Assembly: GCA_003118195.1 (NCBI GenBank)
Contig: BEXV01000132.1
Span: 317,571-381,570, forward strand
Direction of reading: 5' to 3'
DNA: 64,000 nt
Origin: Hemicentrotus pulcherrimus
Taxonomy: Eukaryota; Echinodermata; Echinoidea; Camarodonta; Strongylocentrotidae
Part shown: positions 1-13,835 of the stretch, in pieces
How the letters are laid out: the number at the start of each line of letters is the position of its first letter
Numbering within the stretch: the stretch's first letter is position 1
Notes under the pieces: generated by a model
Told to the model about the DNA's origin: nothing
Seen by the model: only the letters and a program-made list of their open reading frames with translations
The model's database searches: none
Made by a program: the position numbers and the translations under genes

Positions 1-1030
1 AGTTTTACGATAAACATGACATATTTAGAATATGAAGGCATTTGAAGAGCCATGCTTTTCAGGGAACATGTCTTATCTGATGTTCTTCCACACTTGCATT
101 ATAAAAAATGATAAAGTTCACGAATTATTTTTCACCTCTTCCCAGAACTCAACCTTCTCTTTAAGACGGTTGATGAAAAAAAAGCTTCTTATCTGAAAAG
201 AGAAGTAGATGAATTTAACATCAATTTGTAAGGATTTGGGTCAGATTTGTTTTTGTTCAATTTCATTTGGATAAGAAGGAATGGAAATGTTTCTGATGGA
301 CATGATCAAAAGTTTTAAGTAGAGGGGGCATGACTGAATGTCATCTATAGGTATTAGCCCTTTTCTGGGACCTATTCCTAAGACATAAGTACCCTTCTAT
401 AAACTTGCAACAGATGCAAACTGCAGGATCATATATGCCTCCTATTTCTTCAACGGTTTATCAGATCTATGAAGATTTGGTGAATTCCTAGAAGTACAAT
501 AGTTATGACATATGAATAAAAGTCTTTGGTGCTCTCGCTCAGGAGAGGTGGAGAGCCTACAACTTTCTTTCTGTTTATTTTCACGTGATCCCATCACTCT
601 AATTCGGGAGTAAAGAATGATTCCCTCAAACAAACCGATCACCAAGGTCTCTGGGCTAGTCTTTGCCAACATTTCTCTAGCGATCCCAATCCAAACAAGT
701 CTCTGATATTAATTGCGTTTTGAAACCTTACATCTGTCAGTCATAAGACAGATTTAATGCAGGGGTATTTGTCCTTTGAATAAACATATGTCACTGGTTT
801 GTTATTGTTACAACATAGATGTGTACGCTATGTTACATGTATGTAGAATATGTACCCAAGTATAAGCAAACAAAATGGAAATACTGAAGTGTATAGCACA
901 GTTGGGAGAATGAGAAAGAAGTACTAATGGAGATGAAGAAAAATATATTGAGAGAAAGAGGAATAACAAAGAGACATGGGGAATCTAAGGAAAGAAAGAA
1001 AAACAGCAGAGGAAGATGAAGAGAAAGACA

Positions 1031-1033
<3 letters not shown>

Positions 1034-1063
<30 letters not shown>
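1034..1063. repeat. (GA)n microsatellite
   Basis: About 15 GA units in a purine-rich stretch that starts near 950. Confidence 0.9.
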
Positions 1064-1065
<2 letters not shown>

Positions 1066-2330
1066 TTAGGGGTGATATTTGTAACAATTTGTCCTATACA
1101 AATTCAATTCTGCACTAGTGACTTTTCTTCATCTTTTTATGAAATGCAGGTGCTTTCTCAAATGTCCCTGGGGTGATAAAAAGATAACAGCAGAAGACTA
1201 AACATAGGCCTAATACAACTGAAGAACATGTGGCAAAAATGTATAATGCTTCCCTTTCAATATGACAAATAAATTTTTCCTGAAGGAATCATAATTTAGC
1301 ACTACATGACATTCTTTGACACAGTAAATTGCCTTGCAAACCGAGACAACACCTTACAACCTTCTTAATTTATTTGATACCAGGGGAGCTGTAAAAACTT
1401 AGCAATCAATGTTAATAGGTCTGTAGGAATGATTAGCTGCAAGGTTTTCTCAGAGCGGTACTTTGTATTTGACATTGGAAGTGAAATTAAGTGGTTTTCT
1501 AACCTTCTCTGTATCCCTGTTGGAATGGAATTATTTTGGTTTTTGACAACGATGTTTTCTCACAATAAATACATTTGTTGATTATAGAAACCTGTGTTGT
1601 TGTTGTTGTTGTTTTTGCGCCATAAATATGGAAATCTTCTTTGATTATGACCCCCACCGGATAAAAATAATGGAGCAGTAAGGCATACTACGTGTTTACT
1701 TTATAAGTGACTTTTTATGTTGATGGAATGAAAATTGCTTACAAACAAGTCTATCCATATATAATAAGGTTCATTATATTGCAATCAAAGTTGCATTCAC
1801 AATTTACAAGAAAGTAATGTGCCATAAAGACTAGGAAATTGGATAGACAAATATCAGCAGCTAACCAACATTAAGGCTGCATGTATTCTGATCAAGATCT
1901 ATTGGTTGATTTAGTTTGAGGGCCTGTGTCACATCCAGTACTTTATCAGAGTGTTATTTTGTAAAGAAGACGTGCACTTGATCTTGTTTTTTTTCTCCCC
2001 TCCATCATGATGTTATTGGCACAATGTACTTTCACAAAGGGGCAATGTTACTTTAGGATAATGCACTTCTCCAGTACACACGCTTTTAAAGGTTTATAGG
2101 ATTGTCGACAGCATTTGTAGTTTGTCTGCTACTGCATAAATATGAAATGATCATACATGTATGAAGCGAGTGATCAATGTCATTATTTCCAGTTACTGTA
2201 TTTAGAAGGTAGCAAACCATATTTTCCATCAAAGAAAAAATGCTTGTTTTCTTTTACCTCCCATTCTTCTTCTTAAGTCATTTCCTTCTTCAAACATATA
2301 TATATATACATTTCTAATCTCGAGGAAAAG

Positions 2331-2400
2331 GTTAGGGTATTTATCTACTAAACAGTCTGTACAGAAAAACAGTAATAGTGCTTCTGTACAAGCATGTACT
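2331..2400. repeat. Diverged direct repeat, copy 1 (copy 2 at 2625-2693)
   Basis: Both copies read TAGGGTATTTATCTA, then an AACAGT segment, GAAAAACAGT, GTGCTTCTG and CATG in the same order and spacing, with about 294 bp between starts. Confidence 0.65.
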
Positions 2401-2624
2401 GCTATCATTACTATGGTACTCTGAAATCATTTCTAGAAGAGGACAAACAAAATAAATAATGGTTACAAACAGCATCTTGTCTGAAAACAAGGAGAAGATC
2501 TATTCAATATTAATTTCAATGGATTCTTTTTCTTCTTCACTTTCATTTACAAAGAATGGATGCAAACTTCCCTTATTCCATACATGTACTTTTCTATTCT
2601 CTAAAAATATGCTGGCAAAAATTC

Positions 2625-2693
2625 AGTAGGGTATTTATCTAATCAACAGTTCGAAGGAGAAAAACAGTTTTGGTGCTTCTGAGGAAACATGCA
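2625..2693. repeat. Diverged direct repeat, copy 2
   Basis: Second copy of the 70-bp segment at 2331-2400, sharing GTAGGGTATTTATCTA, AAAAACAGT and GGTGCTTCTG. Confidence 0.65.
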
Positions 2694-3016
2694 CTATATT
2701 TTCATTCCCCAAGATTCACAAAAGAAGGAACACTTTAAACATCCTGCAAATTAAAAGAAGAAGAATGCACTTCTTTGAGGGGATAATCAACCAAGCATCC
2801 TTTTAACGCTTCATGGATGTTTTTAGCAGAAGTAATGTCTGAGGAGAAACCATTGAGAAAATTCAATGTAGCAGAAATGCAACAAATTTGCCATTTGATG
2901 GAGTGTCTGTATCCTTAATGGAAAACTAAGTATGGATTAAGTCAGTTATTCAATCACTAGATAGCTTGACAAAATGTCATTACACTAAACCAAAGTGAGG
3001 CTTTTCATTGAGATCA

Positions 3017-3090
3017 TCTACTGAGTGCATGCAAGAAGGGTGTCTAATGATACTTTTGCATGGATTTAACACCCTCTTGGCTCTCAGAAG
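3017..3090. repeat. Foldback repeat copy 1
   Basis: Diverged copy. The left arm TCTACTGAGTGCATGCAAGA faces the right arm TTAACACCCTCTTGGCTCTC; the arms can pair over about 25 bases with mismatches. Confidence 0.6.
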
Positions 3091-4760
3091 CCATTCTTAA
3101 GAGTTAGATGAAGAGGAAGTTTTACAAGCTTGTGACAATTGATGGCACTAGCTAATGGAGATTAAAGACAGGTTGTACTCTTCCAACAGCCATCAAATGA
3201 CAAGACGAATCAATGGTGCTTTCAACCGACAAAGACATAACAAATCAATGGTGTATTTTGTACATTAAGCAGAGGTGGTTCGTAAGTAGATTCACTGGAT
3301 GCAATACATTACAGAACATTAAAAAGTGGGATTTAAGAGCCCAGCATTCCCTTTTCCTGGAGCTGGGGAGGGGGGGGGGGGGGNGTATGAAATCAAATGT
3401 ATTATCTTTGTTTACCTTTCTGTTGGAAATGAAATAAACATGAATATGAATATAAGCCCATTTTTTAATAAATGGTAAAGCTTTGGTGAATATGGCTATT
3501 TTATTTGTGACTACTGCTTACTTACTCATACAATGTTTGTTAATCCTAAATTGTGGTAGACTTCAAAATGCCACAAAATTTGTGTCAAATGTAGAATTTG
3601 GTTCTAATCATTACGTTTGGTAAGAGGAAGCTGTTACTTATTTGCGCAATTATTTGTAAATTTGTCTGGATCTTTCAACATCCATTTACATTCTGATTAA
3701 ATCTTCAAATAGGTCTAACCTATGAATTCAGTGGTACATGCTCTCCAAATTCACATGTGTCAAGATCTGGATTTTACATCAGTCTGCATGTCTTTCCTGA
3801 ACTGCCCTCAAATATTCAGGCAAATTTGGTCTATTTGCTTTGAACTTGGAGAGTGACAGTTGCAGATATCAAGGGTAAAATACCATGGCATGCTACCCAA
3901 ACAGTTTCATATGTTCTCTGCTTTATCCTCGCCACATCTGGAAAAGAAATCGGTCCACAAATTTGCCCCCTTGTTTGCGTTCCCACCACTTATACCAACA
4001 TAAATCGCTATAAGTGGGACCCCCGGTAATGAGCGAAGAAAGAATGACAGTTTTGCCCACCCCAATCAAGTGATGAAAAACAAGAAGTATTCATATTTTG
4101 ATTGCATCTCTCTTCTCCTAACACCGCGGGAGGTGATGTTTACTACCAAAGTCAAATACACCATGCAATATTTTGAGGGGTGCAATTTTTCACCCACAGT
4201 CCTCATATCAATATTTCCCTTAATAATGACTAAACCAGGAGGAAGTTTTCCATTCATTTTGTCAAGGCTGATTAGGAGAGTTTGTCAATTGTCTGGTTTT
4301 GAAATGCTGTGAGAAAAGTTTGAATTTGAAATAAAATGTAAATTGGTCAAGGCAATTTGAATTGCAGAGACAGGCGGAGAAACACTGCAAGCTTGAAGAA
4401 AGAAATATGGAGAAGGGGATAAAGATTACCTTGAAAATAAATCAATTGGTAGGAAATTCTAAATACACTCCCCTGTACTCAAAATTAGAAGATACATTTC
4501 ACTATTTCTAAGACTGGTAGGAAAGCAGGAGGGGAATGATGAGATTTGACGGATTCTAGAGCGGATATAAATTTGAAATTACATCTATGGTACTATAAAA
4601 AGACACAATTGCCAAGTCATAATGATGAAAAAACAACATTGTCCATGGGAAATTATCCAAATGACGTAGGTTTCATTCAAAGAGGTTGCCATGGAAACAG
4701 ATTGGGAATTCATCACATTTGTTTTCTGAAAATTCATAAATAATAGCATTCTGATCTTAC

Positions 4761-4793
4761 CTTGCATACCCGGGCGACTCTAGAGTAGATGAT
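4761..4793 (-). CDS. sema5: Semaphorin exon G: 33-nt microexon IIYSRVARVCK
   Basis: An 11-codon exon, phase 0 at both ends, encoding IIYSRVARVCK. All semaphorins have (V/I)(Y/F)SR(V/A)ARVCK immediately after the YFFFRE..E...CG segment, so this continues exon F exactly, with no residue lost. The acceptor is TTTTCTCCTTCAG and the donor AAG|GTAAGATCAG. It lies 22.9 kb from exon F. The next expected segment (N.D.GG......W.TF.KARL.C) was looked for in 1-4760 and not seen, so it should be further downstream of the window edge. Confidence 0.92.
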
Positions 4794-6450
4794 CTGAAGG
4801 AGAAAATGAGGAAAGATAGAAATAAAAGATTTGATTTGTGTGCATACAAATTCAGAAGGCATAAATGAAATTATTTGTTTTCTTTTTTAAAATTTGTATA
4901 TCATATAGTACTTTTATTACCTTTATTATAGGAAACATAAGATGGGGAAACTTCATATCACCTTCTATACATAAAAGAGTAAATAATTAATAGAAGCATA
5001 TACTCAACATTCATCAATTTAATTCAAGTTCATGACTTTAGGGTTAATCCTGTTTGTTAATGTCATCAAACTATTAAAAGTGCAGTGAAATTGAACACCA
5101 TGGCACAATTTTTTACATCTCATCATCAAAACCGATATAACCTCAATGTGCGTAAAGCCCATCTTCCCACAATCCTTTAGCTAAACTCTTGTGGTTAATG
5201 ACGAGGAAACAATGCATCATCACCTAACGTACAGACTTGGCAGTTGCTCTGCTCTAATCTGCATTCATGGAATCAAATTTTAGCGATATTAACAAAAACA
5301 TTGATCACATGTCTTTACTTCATGACATCATTAGATTAAATATTTGAGGTCATTATATAAATTGCTTAAATTTGAAAATCAATGTCTAGTAAAGGGGAGG
5401 AGAAATGAACTCTGAAAAGAACATGGACTTCACTTTATCAGAAGGTTGGACATTGACGCTAGAATATAATGTCAACCTACAGAGTATTAACACGTCATAT
5501 TAGAGGAGAAGAAGGGAGACTCCCAATTTCTTCATTTTGTAACATAATTCAATCCTTTCTCTCTTGAAAGTTTCCTTTACTTTATCAGATGCTTTGAGAC
5601 TGACTACATAAGTTAAGGTCATGATGCAAAGCAGTGTTGCCACCTATTAGCTGGAGGAGGATTCTCTAATTCTCTTCATTTTAAAACAAAAGTTAACCTT
5701 TTCCCTGTTACAGATTTTGTTTTACTACTACGATTTCTTATATGTGATAAGTGCAAAAGCAGGTCCCCACATATCTTGACAGCAGTGGAAGGGTTAATGA
5801 CATTGGTAATATCTAACATGTGTACATGACATGTGACAAGGGATTTATTCCCCTTAGCTGATCCTCTGGTAAACCTCTCTCTTCCTCTCATCTTTCCTCC
5901 CCTCTTTCCTTCTCTTCCTTCCTCTCATATCGCATTCCACCCTCCAAAATTACCATTAAGTCTCTCACTCACACCTCTTTGAGAAGAAACTGGTTACCCC
6001 TTTTCACACTTTTCCCTCTCTAACACAGTTTTAAACACTTCTAAAATCATACAACGATAAGAATAAAAGTGATGAAAATGCTGCAAATAATCCACCATTC
6101 CCCTCTTTCACTAGATGTCCATATCTGCACAGTCATAATGAAATTATAACAATACGGCATATCAGTAGTCCTTATTTCATACTGATTTCAGCACACAACT
6201 TTTCATATACGTAACAAATGCAACATATGTTAGGGAGGGTGTACAAAAATCAGAGTCAGAAACTTTCCAATGTATTTCAATTTCCATCTGTGAATTTATA
6301 ACTATTCAAACACATTTTGCAGCCAAGAGCTCTATTTCACCCATTTTGAATGAATTTCTGTTGACTTGGTCAAGTAATGAGATACTCATACCTGAGCCAC
6401 AAGAATCACATCAAATATGTACGGCCTCATTGTAATTACCTCCTTCATAT

Positions 6451-6535
6451 TGTCTGTGGAGAGCCAGCAAAGAGCCAGAAGGGCATTAACCCTCATCATT
6501 TTACGTTGAGTTAAGACCCTTCTGGCACTCGCAGA
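6451..6535. repeat. Foldback repeat copy 2
   Basis: The left arm begins TGTCTGTGGAGAGCCAG and contains an internal duplication of the GAGCCAG segment before AAGGGCATTAACC. The right arm is GAGTTAAGACCCTTCTGGCA. One of the clearest members of the family. Confidence 0.75.
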
Positions 6536-6686
6536 AAATGTGCTTTCAATGAAGGGACTGGTATCATAGTCATGTCATAAAATATATAGAGCTACTTTAG
6601 AAAAATTGAATTCTAGGGAGATATGTTACATTTAAGATTGAACTGGTATAGCAACAAGAGAGGGCAACAAGAGAGGGGTAGATACC

Positions 6687-6770
6687 GTCTGCAAAGAGCC
6701 TAAGAGCCTAAGAGCATTAATATATATCTTCATACACAGAGTTAACGCCCTTCTGGCTCTCAAAAGACAA
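6687..6770. repeat. Foldback repeat copy 3
   Basis: The right arm ACAGAGTTAACGCCCTTCTG continues into GCTCTCAAAAGACAATATG. The left arm GTCTGCAAAGAGCC is followed by a short CTAAGAGC duplication. It lies only about 150 bp from copy 2. Confidence 0.75.
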
Positions 6771-7958
6771 TATGAAGAAAGGAACATAATGTGAAAGTGT
6801 ATCATTAGAGAAACCTCTGATGTACATTACTATTCATTACTATTCATGCTGGAGAGAGAGATCATGAACTATTTGTTATTCTTCATGACTTATTTTGGCG
6901 AGAGTCTGTATTTATATGAGAGGAAATGAATACCCCATTCTTGCAGCCTAATAACAAACCTAGTTTGTTCAAACACTAGCACTTTCATGAAAGGATTTCA
7001 ATTTCCAGCTAAAGAAAGCTTGAAGGCCTAGCACATAGTGAAGCATTACAATGGCTTCCCATCCTAAATAACACATATCATTTACTTTTAATCATATAAC
7101 AATAGTTATGCATCCCAAATGTTATTTATTCTTTGGGTTACTCCACATCAAATGGAAAAAACCCCATTCTATCCAGTTATGCAATATCCCAAATGGTGTT
7201 AATCTCCTTTGAAATTTTGTATGTGGGGGAGGGAGCAAGAATAGCGCATATTCCCAAATGATGTGAATCTTTCACTTATAAAGTGAATCTTTATAGCAAA
7301 CCTTTAATGTCTAGTCACAATTCCTTTCAGCAAGATAATTGAAAATAGTTGTGTACAGTGAAAACAGCTGAACAATTTCTATATAACATTCCTCTGGTTG
7401 TAGGGTAAATATTTTTGAAGTGCCCTTAAGTGCCCTTTACATTTTCTATCCCAAATTTCAAAAGAATCCGTTCATAGACACTTTTTTCTTAGACTCTACT
7501 TTTCATCGATCTACTTTTTAAATTTTGTTTTACAAATCTTTATTGGTTTCTTATCAGAACACTTTTTCCTTTCTACAATATTATATTCTGTTCTGTTTGA
7601 TATAAATGCAGTGATCCAATACTTGATCATAGTTTCCTCCTGGTCCTTAATCTTGTTATTAGATCACCCACAAAGTTTAGTAAGAGTTGGTAAACCTGGT
7701 CCCAATCTAAAAGCAGACTCCCTAAGGTAGATGCAATCAAGCACCATATCATAATTGATTCATCTTTCTACACTACTGACCATCAACTATTCTCATATTC
7801 ATACTTGGGGTCGCAGGTCATCACAGGTCATGGGTCAATTACAGGACAATTTAATGGGGACATTGCAAAACAAAGTCTAACCTCCTTTCTCTCCTCTTAC
7901 CCAACTCTTTCTTCTTCTTCTCTATGTCTCTTTGTCTCTCCTTCCTTCCCATTCTCCC

Positions 7959-7961
<3 letters not shown>

Positions 7962-7993
<32 letters not shown>
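7962..7993. repeat. (CT)n microsatellite
   Basis: Sixteen CT units inside a pyrimidine-rich block from about 7880 to 8030. Confidence 0.9.
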
Positions 7994-7996
<3 letters not shown>

Positions 7997-10900
7997 ATTC
8001 TGCCTTCCCCCCCCCCTCCTTTGCCCCTCTCTGGGGCTGGACAATGGAGCGAGGCAACTTCACATCTCAAGGGTCCTCCTGCCTAATTGCAAAAGGTACA
8101 CAATTTATACCAATTTCACAGTTGCTATAATGGACAAGAGTTGACCATCAGATAAGAGGTCTCTTTGAGAGAGAGAGAGTAATATTTCATCAAGAAATCT
8201 CAAAAACATGGCCGGTAAAATCCCTGAAGAAGGTTTTGTGGTCAAGGTGGCATTGGCTTGGGGTTGGCTTGAGGCACTTCCTTTCTTGAACATGACGAAA
8301 GAAGGGAAGATATTCAGCCAAGTTCACTCTTATATACTAAGTGTTAAAGCACTCTTTTAATCTCCAGGCAAGACAACAGAGTTCTTTTAGCTATCGTTTC
8401 TGGTCAACAGCATTTTTCAGTCTTTCCCCTTGCATTTTCATATGATGCTAATATAGATGTAGCTAGGAATGACATTGTTTGTTTATTCGAGTGATTCTGA
8501 CAAGTACTTTGGGCTGCTAAACTTTAACCTCTTCGTTGCCCCAAGCGTAAACACGGCATACAGACCATTGCCAAGTTGATTTTGGACCAAAGGCCTGAAC
8601 AAACACACTGAGTGGATGCAGTCGGCATATTTGGCTTGATCTCAGTGTGGTTGATTTTATCAGTCTTCCAAAGAAATATTTAGTCCCTAGTTCTGACCGG
8701 AACTACACTGACCTCTGATCTATGCTACTTTTCTCACCAAATTGTTGAGTATTGGTGGCTAACACTGGAGCTGTCACAGCTAAATCCATGATTTAATCGC
8801 AACAAGCCACTGCATAACACATCTTCTTCAAAGCTAAGTTTATGTTTTATGTTGTGATGCCTAAATTGTCAAGCAACTAGTATCACTCATGAAGGGAGCA
8901 TCCATATAATTATATTAGCCATACATTGAAGTGAGGTTTGTAATCAGATGTAGATGTGGAACAACTAAATGTTATAAGCTCATTCATTTACTGAAGTAAA
9001 TACACCAAGAGTGGATTGTTATATCTGACTGGGTAAATTTCCCAATTCTGAATGTTAGGGTCATATGCAAATCTGTTAAAGTCTATTATATATTCTGGGG
9101 TTGGAATGCATGATATTTTCCCTGATTCCTATGATGATTACAGGTATGCTTCTAAAATTAACAGCAAATAAGAAATCAATCAAAAAAAATTCTCTGTTAA
9201 TTTTATACTCCTGGCAAATCAAAGGTTTTCTTTTATTAGACTTTAAACTGGCAGCAACAGAAATTAATTAATTTAACCTTAGACACTACACTTAGTTCAA
9301 ACTGGCATTTGGAAAAGTTAATAGGCTATGGATTGCTGAAATGAAAATAAAAGTTGAGAAGAGAGAGGGAGAGAGAGGATAGTCTGAAACAACTTGGGAC
9401 TAAGCACAATGGGATACACAAGAGAAAGATTCAGTGGAATGTCTTGAGAAAAGTGTTAGAGAGCCACTATGAAGGATATCTGAGGTAAGAGAACAATGAG
9501 GTAAGCAGTGAGATAGAGACCTGTGCAGTCCGGCCATGGTATGACAATAAATGAAGATTGTTGAGCTATTCCACCCCACACGAGGGAGATGGATGATTGA
9601 ACTAAACTATCAAATCTACACATTAATATCAGACAGAATCAGTAAAGATGATTCCCGAGACAGGGATAACAGGTGTGTGATGGTGTTTGGTCAATGCCGT
9701 GCCCTCCTTCAGTTGTCCAGGAGGGGGGTTCCAAAAAAATTGGGCAAAGATCAGGGAGAGGCATTTAGATTGATCAAGGAATTCAATTTAATGAATGTGC
9801 CATTGAGGAAATAAAAAGCGTCCATTTTGGGATTACATCAATTTAAGTGATGAAGGGTATCAAGTAGTGAAGGTGTTGATGTTGAACAGTGATAGAATAA
9901 GGATTGTGTTATAGTAGTATCCAAAGTGGACAGCGTATGTACCCAATCTGCAGGGACTCCTTGGTAACCCCTCACAACTCTTGACACCCTATAAAGTCTA
10001 CAACAGATGTCCGCTAGAATGGACGCTGCTTAAGGCTGGGGTTAAAGTACCTCCTAAAAGATAAAAGCCAGCGTCTGGAGACAGCCACTGCAATTTCGAG
10101 GATGCTCATTTATCAAGCCACAATTTGAACTGCACATATACAAGAGTTAAGATTTTGTAGCCCCCAAGGGTCACATGCCTCTATGGATTCTTCTTCTGGT
10201 CCATAAATGTTCCAAAAAGTGTTTCGCCTCGGACTTATCCCATGCAAATTCGAGAACGAAAATCTAATTCCAACTGAGACTCATTAAAAATGTTCTACAT
10301 TGCCACTGCATTGTTAGCCCACTCCTTCATAAAACGTTGACTACTGAATTCTCATTCCTAATGGATTAATACATGAACACACCCAGGTCCTAGAGGTAAT
10401 GGGTTAAAGGTTTTTATCACATCTGTCAGATATATTTGCAAGACGTATCCTAGTGTGATGATACATGTTCTTTGTAGGTATCAAATTGTTTAATATTTCA
10501 TATTTTTGAAAACTCAATAAGCCAAATTTTCAATGGTTGCTGTAAAGAATTCTTCAACAGTTAAACCAAGGATTTAAAATAGATGAAAACCAAGGAGTCA
10601 AAATAGGTCTGGTTAAGCTCTCCCCTTTAAGTACGTGGTCAGTTGAAATCGGATGATGGCCTGCTGTGAGGATGAAATCATATCTTGTGCAAATATCTGA
10701 TGGTTCTAATAATAATCCAATTTTAGTCCTAACAAGCACATCCCCGGGGTGTCCCATACCTGAAACTGTTGCAGGTTTTTATTGTTCCGACACTATGAAG
10801 GAACCAAAAGTGTGTCTACAAGTCTCACTCCAAGGCTTTCTATAAAATCATTCAATCATCTAGGAAATACACTAAAAGATTGTTGTATATACATGAACAA

Positions 10901-13796
10901 TTTTTTTAAAAAGTTAACTAATAATGTTTCCCATCATTTCACTTATATATGCAGCTTTTCATTCTGAATCACTACTATATGTTCTTCTGATTAAGACATG
11001 GTTATGAGACACTGGCTATTATGGACCTTCAATCAATTCCTGAATCATTACATTCAAACTTCTAGTGAAGTATAACAAAACAAAAAAAGAAAAGAAAAGC
11101 ATGCACCTAGCAATTAGACAAGACAATCAGAGTAATTTTTTAACAGGCTGCACAACTACAAGGAATCTTTGTTACCTGTCAGAAGGTATTTAAGAAAACC
11201 TAAAGTTATGATTCTGCAGACCGATTAGGAATGACATTGTTTTGGCTATTTATGATTCATTAGGATTATACACCTTCAAAGAGACTAGCAAAGGCATTCT
11301 AAATATTGAACCCTTTTCCAATGTACCTACAGCTCTAATAGTCAGGGCTTATAGGGTGGTCCAAAAAGTAACAACAATCTCATGTTTTCAATTAACCAAT
11401 TATAGGGACAAACTGATTAATCACGAAACAAAATTATTACCTAGCCATGGGGCAGCCGAAGTTGAAACAGTTGCAAGTTACAAAGATTATAAAGAACCAA
11501 ATATCGTGAGAATGGGGAGATGATAATTAGAGCATGCAATGGGCGCAGCAGGGAAGGTGATATTCAGACAAATTTCTTGATGCCCTGTTCTGAAACTGTT
11601 GCAAAATATGCGAGGAACAGGATGAAGTATTTCAAAGCATCATATTATGTGGCTGTATTGATTGTGATTATAGCTAGCATCTTGAACAGCATGGCGGGTG
11701 ATATCTGACACGGAAATCAATGGCCCATACGCTGAAACCGCCAGAAAATTGTTTCAAGGAAAAGCGAGGTGTACCATGAAGCATCGCGTTGAGACTGCTC
11801 TGATTGACCAGCAAGATACTTGATGCAAGCCATCAAACAAGAGTATCAATTATCCAGAATATGAATGATTGCAAGGAAGACAAGCATTGCACAATGCAAT
11901 GAGTACCGTTTAGTATAAAAGATAAGTTGTAAGTTAGATGAATTACACCAGGTAAAATGCCACAAGTGGAATAAAATCTGTTAGAACTGTCTAGAGTTTC
12001 TGAAAGTCAATCATAACTAGCACTTTAATGTGCAGATATCTGCAATCTAGCTTTGATGGAGATAGATAGAAAGGGACTGTTTTTTCAGCAAAGACAAAGC
12101 AGTAAATAAAAGAGTTATTCCCTGTTCTTCAAGAAAACACACTGCACATTTATTGATTCTTTTTGTTAAAAAAGTACNGCTACTACAAAAGATACATACC
12201 CCTTTACGAAAAAGTAAATTGCAAATTTGATAAAAAACACAAGCTCAGGTTTCTGTCACATAATCAAATTAGCGGTCTCTCCAGACATGAACAGTCGGTG
12301 CAATTAGTCATTTAATGAAGTTTCAGCAAAGTTATTCAATAACATTTTTGTTTTATATATGAAAACCACAGATCAATATCGCTTCAAGATATACATACCA
12401 AGCATTTAATCGTAGAATCAAGTATAGCACAACACAAGAGGGAATTTTCTTTTTGTTTTGATTCAATCAATAGATTCTATCAAGAATAATAGAATAATTT
12501 CAATTATAGAAAGAAGCACACTTTCCTTGTTGTAAACAAGAAATTCAAAATAAACCACAGCACTCAAAAGAAACAAAGCTAAATTATTGTCACAGGCTAA
12601 TTCTATTTACCACAAAGTTGGATAGATAAAATTTGTCTTTCTTTAAAGTATTGGAGAAAACTATTGAACAAAAGAAAATGTAAAATAATCAATTTAGATT
12701 TTGAGGAAAGTGTGCTGTAAGAAAAATATTGAAAACAGGATAGATCGCTCAATTTCATTACCAAAAGTTACCAAAAAAAGTAGATGAGGGGGCCTCTTTC
12801 TTAATAATCAAATAAAGCCATCAGTTCCAAAGTGAGGAAAAATGCCCCCGCCCCCTCTCTATTACTGTTTAGAAACTAAAATATGTACTGGAAACCCTTT
12901 GGATGTCATCAAAATGCAGTAAGATGGCCTGCAAATGAAATCTATAACAGTGATTTAAGTCACAGAACAATTGAGGCTATTCCTTTCTTCATTTTAGAAA
13001 CACACAACACACAACATAACAGGTCAATCTATTAATGTATTTTAAAGCAAAACTACATGAAATCAATAATACTGTCACCATTTATTTTGGCCATGTAAAT
13101 CCTCCATGGGTTGATGATTTGAAAATATCTGATTAAGATATGTAAAACTCTTTTATGTGGAATTAGTGGAAGAAAGAAGAGAGAGACACTGCTTGAAATG
13201 AAGGTATACAATACTCACAAATAAAGAAGAGGAAGAAAAAAAGAGCATAAAAACATTATGGGAATAGGCAGAAAGAAAGAAGTGAAATAAGAATACCAGA
13301 GGGATATATTATATGCATTCATCATTTCATCAAAAAAAGCGATAAAATAGAGCTGAAATAAATGGAATTGGTTCTGAACAAAATGTAAAGAGGCCTATGT
13401 GTAAATCACATGGGAACATGAGCACGACTTCCAGAGATACAGCTTTCTTTAACCTCAGAAGATAGTGAAAGAGAGAGAGAGAAAACATGTGGACAAGCAA
13501 ACCTCTTCCCGATAGCCCGAGCTCGTGAATCCAATCATATTTGCCAGTAACGACAACAATGTGCTGAAAAATAGCTCCAGGAAATTGGATAGAACTGGGA
13601 AGAAAATTGGGTTCAATACATGGACAGTGGAAGACTATAGCATGCTCCTCTCTCTGCTCTCCAGGCTAGTTACCACTTCTGTAATCTCTAAGAAAGCCAC
13701 AAAGTTTCTATCAGAGGAGCAGAAGATGGAGGGGCAAAGGAAAATGCACAAGGTGTCTCTATCTTGGCATGTCCATGGGTGCGGGGGTGGGAGATT

Positions 13797-13835
13797 GGAA
13801 GAGAGAAAAACGGATGGAAGAGAGAAAAACGGATG
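13797..13835. repeat. 19-bp tandem repeat, two copies
   Basis: GGAAGAGAGAAAAACGGAT occurs twice in perfect tandem. Confidence 0.9.

Larger units (their letters stand above)
1..4760 (-). other. Intron after exon G
   Basis: No exon of the expected next sema segment was recognised on either strand. The stretch holds a GA microsatellite (1034-1063), a TTG run near 1594-1612, a diverged 70-bp direct repeat (2331-2400 and 2625-2693), one copy of the foldback repeat (3017-3090), a poly-G run with an unresolved N at 3384, and an (ATGAAT)-type tail at 3427-3452. Confidence 0.75.

Noticed and set aside
1..4760. Search for the next sema exon (N.D.GG.....W.TF.KA)
   Set aside because: Nothing matching was seen on the minus strand; probably outside the window.
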